A DNA stretch of 64,000 nucleotides from Peronospora farinosa (lineage: Eukaryota > Oomycota > Peronosporomycetes > Peronosporales > Peronosporaceae). Shown in pieces: positions 45,413 through 56,610 of the stretch. The stretch spans positions 124,001-188,000 of the forward strand of contig CANTFK010000131.1 in assembly GCA_947646735.1 (NCBI GenBank), read 5' to 3'. The notes under the pieces are model-generated. The model saw only the letters and a program-made list of their open reading frames with translations, had not been told where the DNA came from and ran no database searches. The translations under genes were made by a program, and so were the position numbers. How positions within the stretch are numbered: the stretch's first letter is position 1; every line of letters begins with the position of its first letter.

Positions 45413-46638
45413 TGTGGAGAAATGCCAGAGAAATGGGGGGCTCTTCGTAGTTATTATAATAACTGGCGTGAAAGATCTCGGTCACTCTCTTGAATGAGTG
45501 ACAGGGAGTGACCAGGGCCCCGAACTGGTCCAAGGTCCCGAGTTCGGAGAAGGTACTAGGATGTCCTACACTACAGACCAAAGGACCAGTACTGCTAGGG
45601 CAGATTAGGTTGACCCCAGGTAACAGGTGGGTCTCAGACAACAGGTGGACCCAGATGACCGGTGGACCTCAGGTGACAGGTTGACCCAGGTGACAGGTTG
45701 ACCCAGGTGACAGGTTGACCCAGGTAACAGGTGGAACCCAGACAACAGGTGGACCCAGGTGACCGGTGGACCCCAGGTGACAGGTTGACCCAGGTGACAG
45801 GTGGACCCCAGGTGACAGGTTGACCCAGGTGACCGGTGGACCCAGGTGGCCAGTGGACCCCAGGTGACAGGTGGACCCCAGGGTACCGGGGCCTAGGGGT
45901 ACCAGGGTACCGGGGCCCAATGTCCGAGGGTGCAGAACCGGTAAACAGAATATCGAAGATTACAGAAAGTACAGGGTACCAAGGAGCCAGTTCTTCCTCC
46001 AAGAGTCGGCATGTGGCACTATCCAGACCAAAGGGTTAGGGTTAGGCAAGAAAAGCATACAAGGTATAAGATGAATAAGTGCACTCGAATTTGCATTACA
46101 CGTGGCAGCTTTAAGCGCCCCTTCTAAGCTTCTCCGTCGCTTCACCTCTTCCGGGCGGGATACCCTTTGGCCCCCCGACGTCCAGCAGGTGTTAGACGGC
46201 TCAAGCTACGCAAGTTGAACCTCAGGATAGTTGGTCTGAGGTGTCAAGTAAGTGTCAACACTCTACGACCCGCTACAGGAAGCGGTTTCCCTACGGGGAA
46301 GAACACAAAGGGGTCCAAGGACCAAAAAAACAGTCAGCCACCAAAGGGGTACATAGTACCAGGTGCATCGCTCTCGACTAAGTCGATCGAGCACAAGAAA
46401 CCCGGTCCCAGTGAAGTATATCCACTCGGGGACCACCAAGTCCAAGTCTTATACAAAGACCAAGTCTATCAGTCTTCTGCGTCAACCGAGAAGCAAGACC
46501 AGCCAAGTCGACGGGTACACAAGGTGATACCCAAGGCCAACACGACACGGTATTGGGGTACCTCCTCCGTAAGTCGGCAGTCCGGCGCTGTGTGTGTTTG
46601 TGGATCTCCTACGTTGTTTGAGAATCCACTTTACCACA
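45413..46638 (+). repeat. 5' LTR of D1 (1226 bp)
   Basis: TGTGGAGAAATGCC...TTTACCACA. Contains a minisatellite (about 45650-45880, CAGGTTGACCCAGGTGA and GGTGGACCC variants), GGTACCGGGGCC palindromes, a GGGTTAGGGTTAGG motif (46034) and the block GGCCCCCCGACGTCCAG. Confidence 0.88.
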
Positions 46639-46656
46639 ATGGTGCGCGTGCCCGGA
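46639..46656 (+). promoter_or_regulatory. Primer binding site of D1 overlapping the gag start codon
   Basis: TGGTGCGCGTGCCCGGA (46640-46656) lies one base after the LTR. Its complement TCCGGGCACGCGCACCA reads as a tRNA 3' end with CCA. The base between LTR and site supplies the A of the gag ATG. Confidence 0.8.
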
Positions 46657-47431
46657 TCTTTAGGAGACGCGGGAACTCACCGCGAGTCCCACGAAGAAGA
46701 AAAGACAACGGTCAAGATAGACCAAGGGACGACCAAGACACTGGAAACCGGATCGCCAGTGATCAAGAAGGAAGAAGGATCGGAGGACCTGCAGAGCCCG
46801 GGGAGAAGCTCTGCCATTGAGGTCAAGGTGGAATATGAAGAAAAGCCAAAAAATTCTTCCCCTTTCGTCTTCGTTGAAGAAGACAACATGGGCCATGATA
46901 AATATTATGGTACAGGGGTCCCAAGTTTGACAGCGAAAGCTAAAAAACAGTGGACCCCGAAACAAGTCTCCCGACCTACCACTCAAGAGCCAAAGGTGCC
47001 CAAGAACAAGAAAAAGAAGAATGCCAAGTTGAAAGCACCAACAGGCAAGGACGACGGACGAGTCGGGAGAGAGCCAAGGCGTGGCTAGTAAGTACTGGAC
47101 AGAAGAAGATTTGGAAGAAGCCTACCATCGGAATAAATTGAAGAAGTTTCTTCGAAAGGGCCCGGTGATGAAGGCGCTCAAAGTCAAGTTTCTGGACCAG
47201 GTCCAAGGTCCGATAACGGCTCTTCCCACCACGAACACAGACCTGGAGTTCCTCAAGGCCGTAATGAATCTGCTACATGAAGCTGGGATGGCTGCTGGGA
47301 ACTTTACCGCTGAGACCCTCTTCGATTTCGGGTTCGAGATCTTGAAGAAGACCTTAGTGACCCTGCATGGTCACCTCAAGACGTTAGTGGGGGAGTTTCC
47401 CCCAAAGAAGTACCCTGTCAAGATGGAGGAG
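46639..47431 (+). pseudogene. D1 gag, N-terminal region
   Basis: Starts MVRVPGSLGDAGTHRESHEE at the ATG inside the primer site. Acidic/basic low-complexity region (VEYEEKPKNSSPFVFVEEDN, KNKKKKNAKLK). A single-base shift near 47050 closes the frame at 47088; the rest continues from 47081 (WTEEDLEEAYHRNKLKKFL ... GHLKTLVGEFPPKKYP). In D2 the same region is one uninterrupted frame (61103-60426), so the break is specific to D1. Confidence 0.8.
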
Positions 47432-49110
47432 TAGTGGATCCTGGTGTGGGCTCTTCTGCTGGGTCACTCGGTGAATCTTCACCAAGGTCTCAATATGAAT
47501 CGGCCACCTCATCTATGATGTCGGCCCTGATGGATACGGTGGACCGAATGCAACTGGGTCCAGCTGGTGCAGCGTTGTTGGAAGCACGAATTCGCGACGC
47601 TGTCCATATGGACACAGCATCCCCATGGGTCCAGCGCCAAGCACAGGAGGAGACGGAATCCCGGTGCAAAGTGGAGCAAAGGGCGATGGGAAAAAAGCGG
47701 ATCAGGAAACAAAGACTGAGTCAGTTTCCCCTAGCTCGCTCCAGTCGTACTTTGATAAGGCAATGACCAAGTTCCTTGAAGAGCAAGGCTCCACAAAAGA
47801 TGCAGTGGACAGGGGACACACCACGAAGGGTCAAGGACCAGTTTATCCCAGGTCCTCCCAGTGAATTTAGCGCCTAGGACCACTAGGCGATATCCCGGAT
47901 GTGGACATGGAGTCTGCGGGGTCAACCCATAATGAATACGACCCAGATGATTTGACGTTCCCGATGACTTCAGCGCGAGCGACTGTGGCCACGGCTACGG
48001 CAGGAGGACCCCCTACTATTGTTCCACACATTAGGGTATCGGCCTCGTCGGATCTGAAGGAATTTAGCGGAAGGGACCACGATGAAGATCGTGCCAGAAG
48101 CTGGAGCACTAAGGTAAAGACGGCTTTCCTCCGAGACCAGGCACCAGACAGCGAGAAGTGTCTCATTTTTTGGTCCCTGCTCACAGGTCCAGCTCAGAAT
48201 TGGTATCGACAGCTAGGTCGAACAGTGCGCGTTGATTGGAAACTGCTTCTGCGAGAGTTCCAAGCACAATTTTGCGGCTTGGGGGTGTCGGTGGCCCGAC
48301 AATATTATCACGCCAGAAAGAGGACCGACGAGTCACCCTTGGAATATCTGTACCGTTTGAACGTGGCAGGGCTCAGGGCCAAGCTAGATATTAAGGGTGT
48401 ATCCCCCCCAGGTTAAGCGTGAACACGTGGACCACGTGGAAACCTTGGATGATCGAGAATTAGCGGACCAGCTTACATTGCTCAGACTTTTTGATGCAGA
48501 TGACCTGGAGGAAGTCCTGCTGGCTCGTCAGAGAGCGAAGACGCGTCAAGGAAGGGTCTTTTTCGGGTCCATCAAGTTTCTCCAGAAGGCCCCAGCCACT
48601 CCAGACCACACGAAGAGTCATCTGAGAAGACCCGTCCAAGTCATCCGAGCCACTTCTGAAAGTGAAAATAACCAAGGGTCCAGCTCCAGTGGGTCTGAGG
48701 GAGAAGGTGACCTCAGAAGAATTTATGCGGCGGCGAGTAAACCTTACATTGGTAGGGCGAGGAACGCAGATGACCCCCGGGACTATCAGGACCCAGAGCC
48801 AGGCCGAGGTAGACGCATGGCAGAGGGACCTGGACAAAAGTTGGTCTTGGGTCACCCGTGGCAAAGTGTACCCATTGTGGATCTAGGAAGCATGTGGATC
48901 TGGACTGTTGAAAGCGACTCGTCTGCGAGTGCTGTGGAAAGAAGGGTAACCCAGACGACCGCTGCCTGTTTGTGTGTCGCGGTTGCGGCAAGGTTCATGA
49001 CGTCGGCAAGTGCCCGATGGAAGAGTTCTACAATCTGATTCGCCAGTGGTACAACCCAACAAAGCACGCGAGGCAGCTTTCCGAGGCCGCGGAGAAGATG
49101 TTATTATAAA
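47432..49110 (+). pseudogene. D1 gag, capsid and nucleocapsid region
   Basis: A Met/Ser-rich linker (47434-47766) precedes the capsid homology (47901-48416: IRVSASSDLKEFSGRDHDED, LLTGPAQNWYRQLGR, DESPLEYLYRLN). A further frame (48397-49038) carries RELADQLTLLRLFDADDLEE and a Ser/Glu-rich stretch. In the alternative frame near 48857-49030, CTHCGSRKHVDLDC is a CCHC knuckle, followed by CECCGKKGN and CRGCGKVHDVGKC. Gag would package RNA; the frame breaks prevent a single product. Confidence 0.82.
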
Positions 49111-50190
49111 ATGCTCGCCAGGTTTGAATCTGGTACGAGCCGAGCGTTCTAATTGTTGCATTTATGCATTTGTGGAGAAACACCCCGTGGAGAATGTCAG
49201 TAGGATGGATGAACTGATTGGAAATACATCGGGCTTTTGCATTAATTCTGTTGCTGCTGTGGCCAATGCATGTATACCTCACGTTTATTCCCGAGGAGAG
49301 ACTATGATGACATTGGATTTATTGCCGGAAGAGTCAAGAGGATACTGGAAACACCATGCCCCAGGAAAGTGGTTTAAGCAAGTTAAGGCCTCTGGGAAAG
49401 TTAACAATATTCGGGCGAATCTACTGTTTGATTCTGGTGCCGAGATATCTATTTTGGATATCGCCTTTGCTCGTAAGGCAGGCTGTCAGATTAACACAAG
49501 CAAAAAACAAGAGTGCGTGGGCATTGGAGAAGCAGTTTACAGCGAACGAAGGTAAAGATAACGCTGAATGGTGTATTAGTATACTTCTTCAATGTGTGGG
49601 TCGGTTCCATGGCCGGCCAGGATGTACTACTAGGGATGGACTTTATGGTGCCAGCTGGAATTCGCCTGGACATGGCGGATGGAACTATTTGTTTGCCAGA
49701 CGAAGTTCGAATCCAGCTGACAGGTCGCAAGACCCTGTATAGTGGTCATATTTCTGAGGTAAATTTGGGCCAGTACGTGAATTTACCGGTGACAATAAAT
49801 GTCGAGGTTCCGCTGAAGAGAGTTACGTCGTACCAGTGGAAATTATGGATGACCCGTGGAGACAGATGGGTGACTACGATGATCCAAGGACATGGACATC
49901 GCCAATTCTTGAGGGTCACCAATGTGAGCGACAAGGACCTGATCCTACACGAGGATACCAAGCTGGGCATCTGGCTGGCTAAGGACCGGGTTCCCTGGGC
50001 CCAAGGATTCGTGTCAGTTGGTTATAGGAGGTACGCTGAATGGAAAAATCTAGCCTACCAAGCAACCACCGATGAGGAGGATGCAGAAGCCACTCAAGAA
50101 GAAGTATACCAAGGTCCGATGGTCGAGACCTCAGTACGCGACTCCACAGAAAATGTTGCTACGGACGGGGACCCAAGTACCAGTGATTAA
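49010..50190 (+). CDS. D1 aspartic protease region
   Basis: The first frame (49010-49555) has ANLLFDSGAEISILDIAFAR, the DSGA active site. It ends GEAVYSERR-stop. The second frame (usable from about 49550) continues KVKITLNGVLVYFFNVWVGS, QDVLLGMDFMVPAG and LDMADGTICLPDEV, to 50190. Joining them needs a -1 shift near 49552. The same break occurs in D2, which makes an ancestral change or programmed shift more likely than a recent error. Confidence 0.8.
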
Positions 50191-50335
50191 TGGGGTGCAT
50201 GAGTCTGTTATGAGGGACCCTGAGTCATTACCATCAGATCAGGGGTCTGGAGGGGAGGCCCTCGATAGAGGTCAACCAGCTAGAGCTAGCGTGGGCAAAG
50301 AGGTATCATCGAAGGATAGGACCGATATGGAGAGA

Positions 50336-50490
50336 GTCCACCTAGAGGGGGGTCCACCAGTCCACCCAGAGGGGGGTCCACCGGTCCACCCAGAGGGGGG
50401 TCCACTAGTCCACCCAGACGGGGGTCCACCGGTCCACCCAGAGGAGGGTTTTTACCGGTCTACCCAGAGGAGGGTCCACCGGTCATCGAG
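50336..50490 (+). repeat. Minisatellite in the protease-RT linker
   Basis: Six to seven units of about 21 bp (GGTCCACC.GTCCACCCAGAG) encoding an acidic Pro/Gly/His linker. D2 has about two of these units at 41310-41370. Confidence 0.8.
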
Positions 50491-50749
50491 GCTGCAGTAG
50501 ATACTTCCGATGACCAAGTCTGTGTTCACGAGAGTTGAGACTTATGTGCCGAGGATATCGACAAAAATTGGTCTGTTATCCCTGAGGTCACCCCATCTAC
50601 AAACGAAGTTATGTTGGAATGCATCCAGATCCCATACCCCGGTGATACCCCAAAGGAGGAGGTAGACCGCCTCCGCCAGATTATATGGAGAAAACGACAT
50701 TTGCTGATGGTAAAAGGTAACGCATTACCCCCGGTGGCTCGAAGAGCAG

Positions 50750-51640
50750 TGTGAGACATTGATGTTGGGAACGCACGGCCAATCGCCCAACGGGTACGGA
50801 AGGTTGTTCCTCAATTTAGGGAGAAGCTGGCAGACCTGATAAAAGGCCTCTTGTCATCCAAGATAATCCAGCATTCCACCTTCCCATGGGCCAGTCCGAT
50901 TGTAATCATTTTCAAGAAAAAATGGGGTGGATATAAGGCTGTGCATTAATTACCGAATGGTGAACGACTTAACGCGGATCAATGTGTACCCTATGCCTCT
51001 CGTGAATGAGTTGCTGGAAGACCTAGACAAGGCCCTGTGGTACTGCTCACTGGATATGGCTAGCGATTTTTGGGTGGTCAGTATGACTGAACGAGCTCGT
51101 TTGATCTCGGCGTTTGTAACCCCGCTCGGATTATTTGAGTGGAGACATATGCCGTTTGGACTGAAGAATGCACCACAGATCTATCAGAGACTGTTGGATA
51201 ACGCTCTATATGGACTCGTAACGATTTCCTCGGAGTCCAACACTGAGAAACAGGTTGACCTGTTCGAAACAGGTCAACCTGAAGCGGACCACAAGGAGTC
51301 CATATTAGGACGCCGGTCTTATATCGATGATATTTTGGTTACTTCTGGATCATGGGATGACCTATGCTTAAAAGTGGAAAGACTATTGGAGGTTTGTGAT
51401 AAGTGGAATTTATCGATCAGCGCGGTCAAAAGTTCATGGGGATGTAAAAAAGCTTGATTATCTGGGGCATCGAGTGTCTGCGGAGGGGTTGGAGGCCCAC
51501 CTTAAGGATCTTCAGTCATTGGTGGACTTACCGCTTCCCACCACCCTAAAAGCCATGCAGTCGTTTCTTGGAAGTCTCAATTACTATAGCCGGTTTCTAG
51601 AAGACTACGCGATTTATGCGTCCATATTGTACGAGCTAAG
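50750..51640 (+). pseudogene. D1 reverse transcriptase
   Basis: ARPIAQRVRKVVPQFREKL and FPWASPIVIIFKKK (fingers), then IRLCINYRMVNDL, CSLDMASDFWVVSMTERAR, MPFGLKNAPQIYQRLL, and YIDDILVTSGSW with the catalytic Asp pair (about 51320). LDYLGHRVSAEGLEAHLKDL and SFLGSLNYYSRFLEDYA form the thumb side. Frame changes near 50930 and 51450. Confidence 0.88.
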
Positions 51641-51971
51641 AGAAGTGGATTATCACGTGTTACGACGCCGGATGAGTGAGACTGAGGACCCCCAGAGGAG
51701 TGACCAGGAGGAAGACCGATGGACTCGGGTGCAGGTGGCCTTTGCGATATTGAAGAATAAGATAGCCACCGCCCCAATCCTCCGCCATTTCGATCCAGAC
51801 CGGGAGCCTGTCATTATCGTCTATGCCAGTGAGTGGGCCATCTCGGCATACCTAGTGCAGGAGTATGAGGGGGTGTATGTGCCGGTCAATTTCACGAGTC
51901 GAACTTTGAAGCCAAACGAGATCAACTATGGGCTAGTGGACAAAAAGTGTTGGCGCTATTGCGGATACTAG
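51641..51971 (+). CDS. D1 first (gypsy-type) RNase H, degenerate
   Basis: In frame after RT: VAFAILKNKIATAPIL.HFDP, then VIIVYASEWAISAYLVQEYE where the family has V.DAS..GIGAVL.Q. The first catalytic Asp is Tyr here. YGLVDKKCW replaces the usual Y...EKE. So the active site is lost, as expected for a domain reduced to a connection after a second RNase H was gained. Confidence 0.75.
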
Positions 51972-52005
51972 TTAAACGTCGCTGTTCACCCGACCTATCA
52001 AGGTC

Positions 52006-52917
52006 TTGACCCGACACTCAACACTGGCGTGGTTAGTCCGGTCACCTGGTCTACAAGGTCGCCTTGGAAATTGGGCTGCGCTCCTGTCCCAATGGACGTT
52101 AGAAGTGGTCAAGTGTAAGCGCGGCAAAGATGAAATACTGGGGACATTAGTGGCAAGCATTACGCCTCGCGAAAATGTGGACTCTATTTTATCTTCAATC
52201 GCCCCCAAGAAACACCCGCGCCAAGCTATCACGGTGGTTCCTCCTACAGTCGAACCCGAAGAAGTCTTGTACGTGGTCATTTTCGATGGGTCTGCACGAG
52301 TTAAACGTGAGGGCGGATCCTGCAGTGCTAGTGTATGGCAAGTCCCAGGGTGGACCGTGATTGCAACAGCGTCAAGATATCTAACGAAGGCAACGGTAAA
52401 CGAAGCAGAGTATGAGGGACTATTGTTATGTTTTAGCCTACTGGAGAAATTGGATCGTAGACGTCTGGTGGTGTGCGGTGATTCCAATCTGGTAATCCGT
52501 CAGATGCGAGGGGAAATTGAATGCAAGGCACCAGGTCTCACGGTACGAAGGTTGAAGGCCCTGGACCTGCTTCTTTCCTGTCCAGCCCATGAGTTTCTAC
52601 ACATGAAGCGTGAATGGAACCAGAGTGCGGACCGTCTCGCTAACGCGGCCCTGCAACAGCAACAAGGTGTTGAAAAAATACCTGATGAAGAGTGGAAAGA
52701 CCTCGAAGAGATTAATTGTCTGCCTGAACTCTTGGTACTTAAGAATCCCAGCCCAGCAATGCGAATTGCAGCTGTTACGAGGTCTCGGGTCCGGTCCAGA
52801 ATGCCGACAGAGGTTGTGCAAGAAGAGGTGGTGCAACGGATACGGATTGAGCGAATTTCGGCTTCCCAGGACGAAGAAATGTGGATACGCGATTTTGAAG
52901 ATCTCTTACGGGGTTAG
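52006..52917 (+). CDS. D1 second RNase H (archaeal/plant-type)
   Basis: 303 open codons. VVIFDGSARVKREGGS (first Asp), VNEAEYEGLLL (Glu), VVCGDSNLVIRQMRGE (Asp) and WNQSADRLANAAL (last Asp) give a complete DEDD set, with the spacing of RNase HI of the archaeal/plant kind. This domain would degrade the RNA of the RNA-DNA hybrid. It lies between the decayed gypsy RNase H and integrase. Oomycete elements with such a domain have been described as Chronos and Archon; assignment to one needs a tree. Confidence 0.85.
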   Translation: MTRHSTLAWLVRSPGLQGRLGNWAALLSQWTLEVVKCKRGKDEILGTLVASITPRENVDSILSSIAPKKHPRQAITVVPPTVEPEEVLYVVIFDGSARVKREGGSCSASVWQVPGWTVIATASRYLTKATVNEAEYEGLLLCFSLLEKLDRRRLVVCGDSNLVIRQMRGEIECKAPGLTVRRLKALDLLLSCPAHEFLHMKREWNQSADRLANAALQQQQGVEKIPDEEWKDLEEINCLPELLVLKNPSPAMRIAAVTRSRVRSRMPTEVVQEEVVQRIRIERISASQDEEMWIRDFEDLLRG

Positions 52918-52981
52918 TGGAGCAGTTTACCCTCAGAAGTGGCGTTGGCGTGTGGCAAGATCGAGATGAATTACGCTTTGG

Positions 52982-54453
52982 ATGATGATGGACTCCTGTT
53001 GTATTGCCCGGGTCTGGGGACAGCTGAAGAGGATCGCGATGGGTGAATCGGCTAGTGATACCCGAAAGCCTACAACAGGATTTACTACACCACTACCATA
53101 CGAGTCTAGAAGGGGGACACCAAGAATCGGCCGCACGTACCAGCGGATACGAAGACAATTCCATTGGAGAGGGCTATTTCGAAGCGTACAACGCTTCGTT
53201 GGTACTTGTGTCGACTGTGAGACCGGAAAAGGTGGACCCGTCTTACGAGGGAAGACCCCAGGAAATGTTCAGGCCACCTACCCATTTCAGGTCATCGCGA
53301 TGGACCATATCCCATCGTTGCCCAAGTCGTTCAAGGGAAACACGGAGCTGTTGATATGGGTGAACCTGTTTACTGGTTATGTAATTGCTAAGACCAGCTC
53401 GTCGAGGTCGGCCCAAACCGTGGCAGAAGGTTACGAAGAGTGCGTATTCCGTCGGTTTGGGGCCAGTGAGGCGATCGGTCACGACAGAGATCCCAGTTTC
53501 ATGTCGGATTTCTTTCGCGCTTTCAACCGCATGATTGGGCAAAAGCAGCGGGCCACCATGGCCTACCGGCCGCAGGCCAATGAAACTGCGGAAAGGATGG
53601 TACAGACGATCACCCGAGCTATCAAGATGTATGTGTCGGAGGTGGACCAGAGAGATTGGGATGCATATGCGGAACGGCTCACATTTGCGCTGAACACGGC
53701 GCAGGACCGGGTCCGAAAAGAGACTCCATTCTACCTGGTGCACGGTTGGGACGCACGAAGCACGTTGGAGGCCACTATACCGCTGGGTAGTACCAGGCGG
53801 CGTGACTGTGACCCCCGCCGGTGGCGATTTGGCGTACAGCGACAGCATCGCCGGGCAAGGGAACAAGTCAATGAGTTATTGCGATCAGCAATGGAAAGTC
53901 GAGCCGAAATCCACAATGAAGAGGTGGCGGATAGCAAAATTGAGGCAGAATCTCAGGTGTGGCTGTACCTAGACCGGGTCAAGGAAGGCTATGCCCGAAA
54001 ATTGGCCCACCTATGGCATGGGCCATTCCGAGTACGGGAGATGGTGGGGGACCATGCAGCTCGCCTGGATATCAGTGGGACCGATTATCGCATTTACCCG
54101 TGGTGCACCTTTCGAAGTTGAAGCTAGTCCGGCAATATCACGACAGACCGAATACGGTGCTGGTGGTGGACGAAACAGATCGAGTGGATTTTGACGAAGC
54201 CCTGTTACCAGAGGATAGTTGGACTAAAGAACTGGAAGACAATGAGTATGAAGTAGAGAAAATTCTCTACAGGCGTATGGGAAGAAACTCGGTATGGTTG
54301 TACTCCATGTGAACACCTGGTGCAGTGGAAAGGATACTCCGATCCGTCGTGGGTAGACGAGGCGGACCTCAATTGCGGTGGACTACTTGAGGACTACGAA
54401 CGCAGGCAAGTCACTCGGAATCGTTTTGAGGTGATGCAGAGCCATGAGGAGTA
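52982..54453 (+). pseudogene. D1 integrase with C-terminal chromodomain
   Basis: The zinc region is split: HHYHTSLEGGH in one frame (53043 on) and CVDC in another (about 53210), so there is a shift near 53130. Core: VIAMDHIPSLPKSF (Asp), IGHDRDPSFMSDFF (Asp) and QANETAERMVQT (Glu). The C-terminal SH3-like part reads WLYLDRVKEGYARK...GPFRVREMVGDHA. After another shift (about 54105), VHLSKLKLVRQY, EYEVEKILYRR and, from 54317, HLVQWKGYSDPSWVDEADL...LLEDYERRQ form a chromodomain ending at 54453. Confidence 0.85.
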
Positions 54454-54690
54454 GAGAGGAGAGTTCATCTTGGGAAGGCCAAGATGATGCAAGAAGGAGG
54501 TGGTATTTGTTGCATGCACAAAAATTGGTCAAGTTATGCATTCGAGAAGTGCAGCAGAACAAGAAGAGTGAAGTATTGCTAACCTGTCAGAGGACACCGA
54601 GGGACTATCTAAGATATGGCACCAAAGAGGAAGATCGAGAATGTGCTAGGGATTTCGAGGTGAAATGGCATTATCTCAACTTATTAAGGA
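54454..54690. other. Spacer between integrase and antisense ORF of D1
   Basis: No coding signal on either strand; equivalent to 39350-39700 of D2. Confidence 0.4.
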
Positions 54691-55195
54691 TACACTTAAA
54701 GCTAGTTATAACCGTCAGGCGGTGTCGTGCGGAGAAAACTTGCCATGGAGACGGGAACCCCGAAAGCGGGATGCGCGTGGATGTTCTTGTGGTAAAAGAT
54801 GCGCCACGGTTCGACATCATCCACCACCTGCAACGCCTCCATCAGCCCCGGTTGAGATCTCTCCTGGTTAACCCTTGGGGTACAGTAAGACAGTTGACGC
54901 GTGGGGGTAACGGGCTGGAAGAAGGGGTCCAGCAGGATGTCCAAGTAACAGTGACCTTCTACCATCCCCTGCAGGACCTTCTTCAGCACTCCCATCCAAG
55001 CCTGCGTCGCCTTGGCCCGTCATTTTTTCCTGGCTTTGTAAATGCGGGAGATGTACGCACTGCCGGCACGAAGAGCTATGGAGAAATGAAGACGATGCGG
55101 GTCCTCCCGAAAACTCTGGCGCGATGCGTCTACGTAGGCATCGTGAAGCTCCACCAGTCCAACAAACCAGCCGTTTACGGGGAACGAGAGAGGAT

Positions 55196-56610
55196 TGTGG
55201 TGGAGCGGGGTTCACAAAATTTCTGATGTGATCCCAACTCTCCACTGCCGCCCAGACAACCGACTATCGGAGGGGGTACTCCGTTTCCGTGCAACTTTCC
55301 TTCCTCACCTTGTGTACCCGTCGGTAGGGCGGGTAGCACTCTTCTCGGTGGACTTGAGTCTATGCCGAACTTAACCGTGTTTGAGATAGTTTGGGGTCGA
55401 CCGTGCGGAAATCTTCACGCGGTCGCAACTGTTCTTGGGGTGCTCTATTTGAGTCGCCCTGATCTCTCTTGAGATCGCCTTGTCCAAAAATGTAGATACT
55501 TGATCCACTTGATATGCTTGATCTTCTGACCACTTGAGCCGTCTCGCGATCTTGTACCTTGTCCTTTTCTTGTTGTGCTGCGTCCGATCGCAGGGGGAGG
55601 TGTTTGTTTTGAGAATTCTTGTAACCCCTGGCCAAACAATCCAGGGATATCACTTGTGTCGTAGCGTAGCAGATGCTCTTGAGTCGTCGGGGGGCCAAAG
55701 TTATCCCACACGGAAGAGAAGCTTGCGTGTCTTAGAAGTAAAATCGAACTATGTTTAATGTTAACCAATCACATACCAAAACCTACGATTCTTCCTATCT
55801 GTAGACTAGGATCTACTGCCACGTGTTGCCCTTCCGGAAAAATCAGATCTCAATGTGTGGACCACATATATCGGATCGCGGTCACGGATCGCTATGACGG
55901 ATCGCGATGACGGATCGCGCTCTCGTTATGGCAGATCGTGGTCACGGATCGCTATGGCAGATCGCGGTCACGGATCGCTATGGCAGATCGCGGTGACGGA
56001 TCGCGGTCGACGGATCGGTATGGCGGATCGCGGTCGACGGATCACTATGGCAGATCGCAGTCACGGATCGCGGTCGACGGATCGCTATGACGGATCGCTA
56101 TGACGGATCACTATGGCAGATCGAGGCCACGGATCGTTATGGCAGATCGCGGTCACGGATCGTTATGGCAGATCGCTATGACGGATCGCGGTCGATTAAC
56201 AAGGTGTGAACCACATTAAAAATTGGGCGATCCACAATTTGCGAAATATTTCTCCTTCGCTTCTCCACACCTGTTGATCACGATCGACGATCACACTTGC
56301 TAATCGAGATCGTCGATCACACTTGTTGATCACGATCGACGATTGCGATCGAGCGATCTCCCACCCTGATCGTCATCACAGCCGCGTAATCCTCGGCCAA
56401 CCGTGGCCATCACATGATCGATCCAGATAAGCTGTCATTCCAATACAATAGCCAAGTATAAACTATGCGATCATTCATCGATAGATCTTGATCGCTCCCA
56501 TTCATTAGCCAAGTATAATCCATAGGATATGACTTCCGCCGTGTAAGTGGTCCACATTATGATCACTTTCGATATTGTCGATCATATTTTATTTGATCGA
56601 CTTCACCACA
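55196..56610 (-). repeat. Solo LTR (subtype b) in the D1 antisense ORF
   Basis: TGTGGTGGAGCGG...CTTCACCACA, 1415 bp, flanked by an exact 4 bp duplication GGAT (55192-55195, 56611-56614). Same family as 42049-43802. It has lost all internal sequence, as after LTR-LTR recombination. Confidence 0.88.
55868..56195. repeat. Minisatellite of CGGATCGC units
   Basis: About two dozen copies of GGATCGCGGTCAC, GGATCGCTATGGCA and similar 13-20 bp variants inside the solo LTR. GATC-rich; a weaker GATCGACGATC set follows to 56350. Confidence 0.85.

Noticed and set aside
46200..46620. Conserved ORF (SGFPTGKNTKGSKDQKNSQP...) found in several copies
   Set aside because: It lies wholly within the LTR and recurs only because the LTR recurs; no domain is seen and it reads out of the LTR without its own start context.
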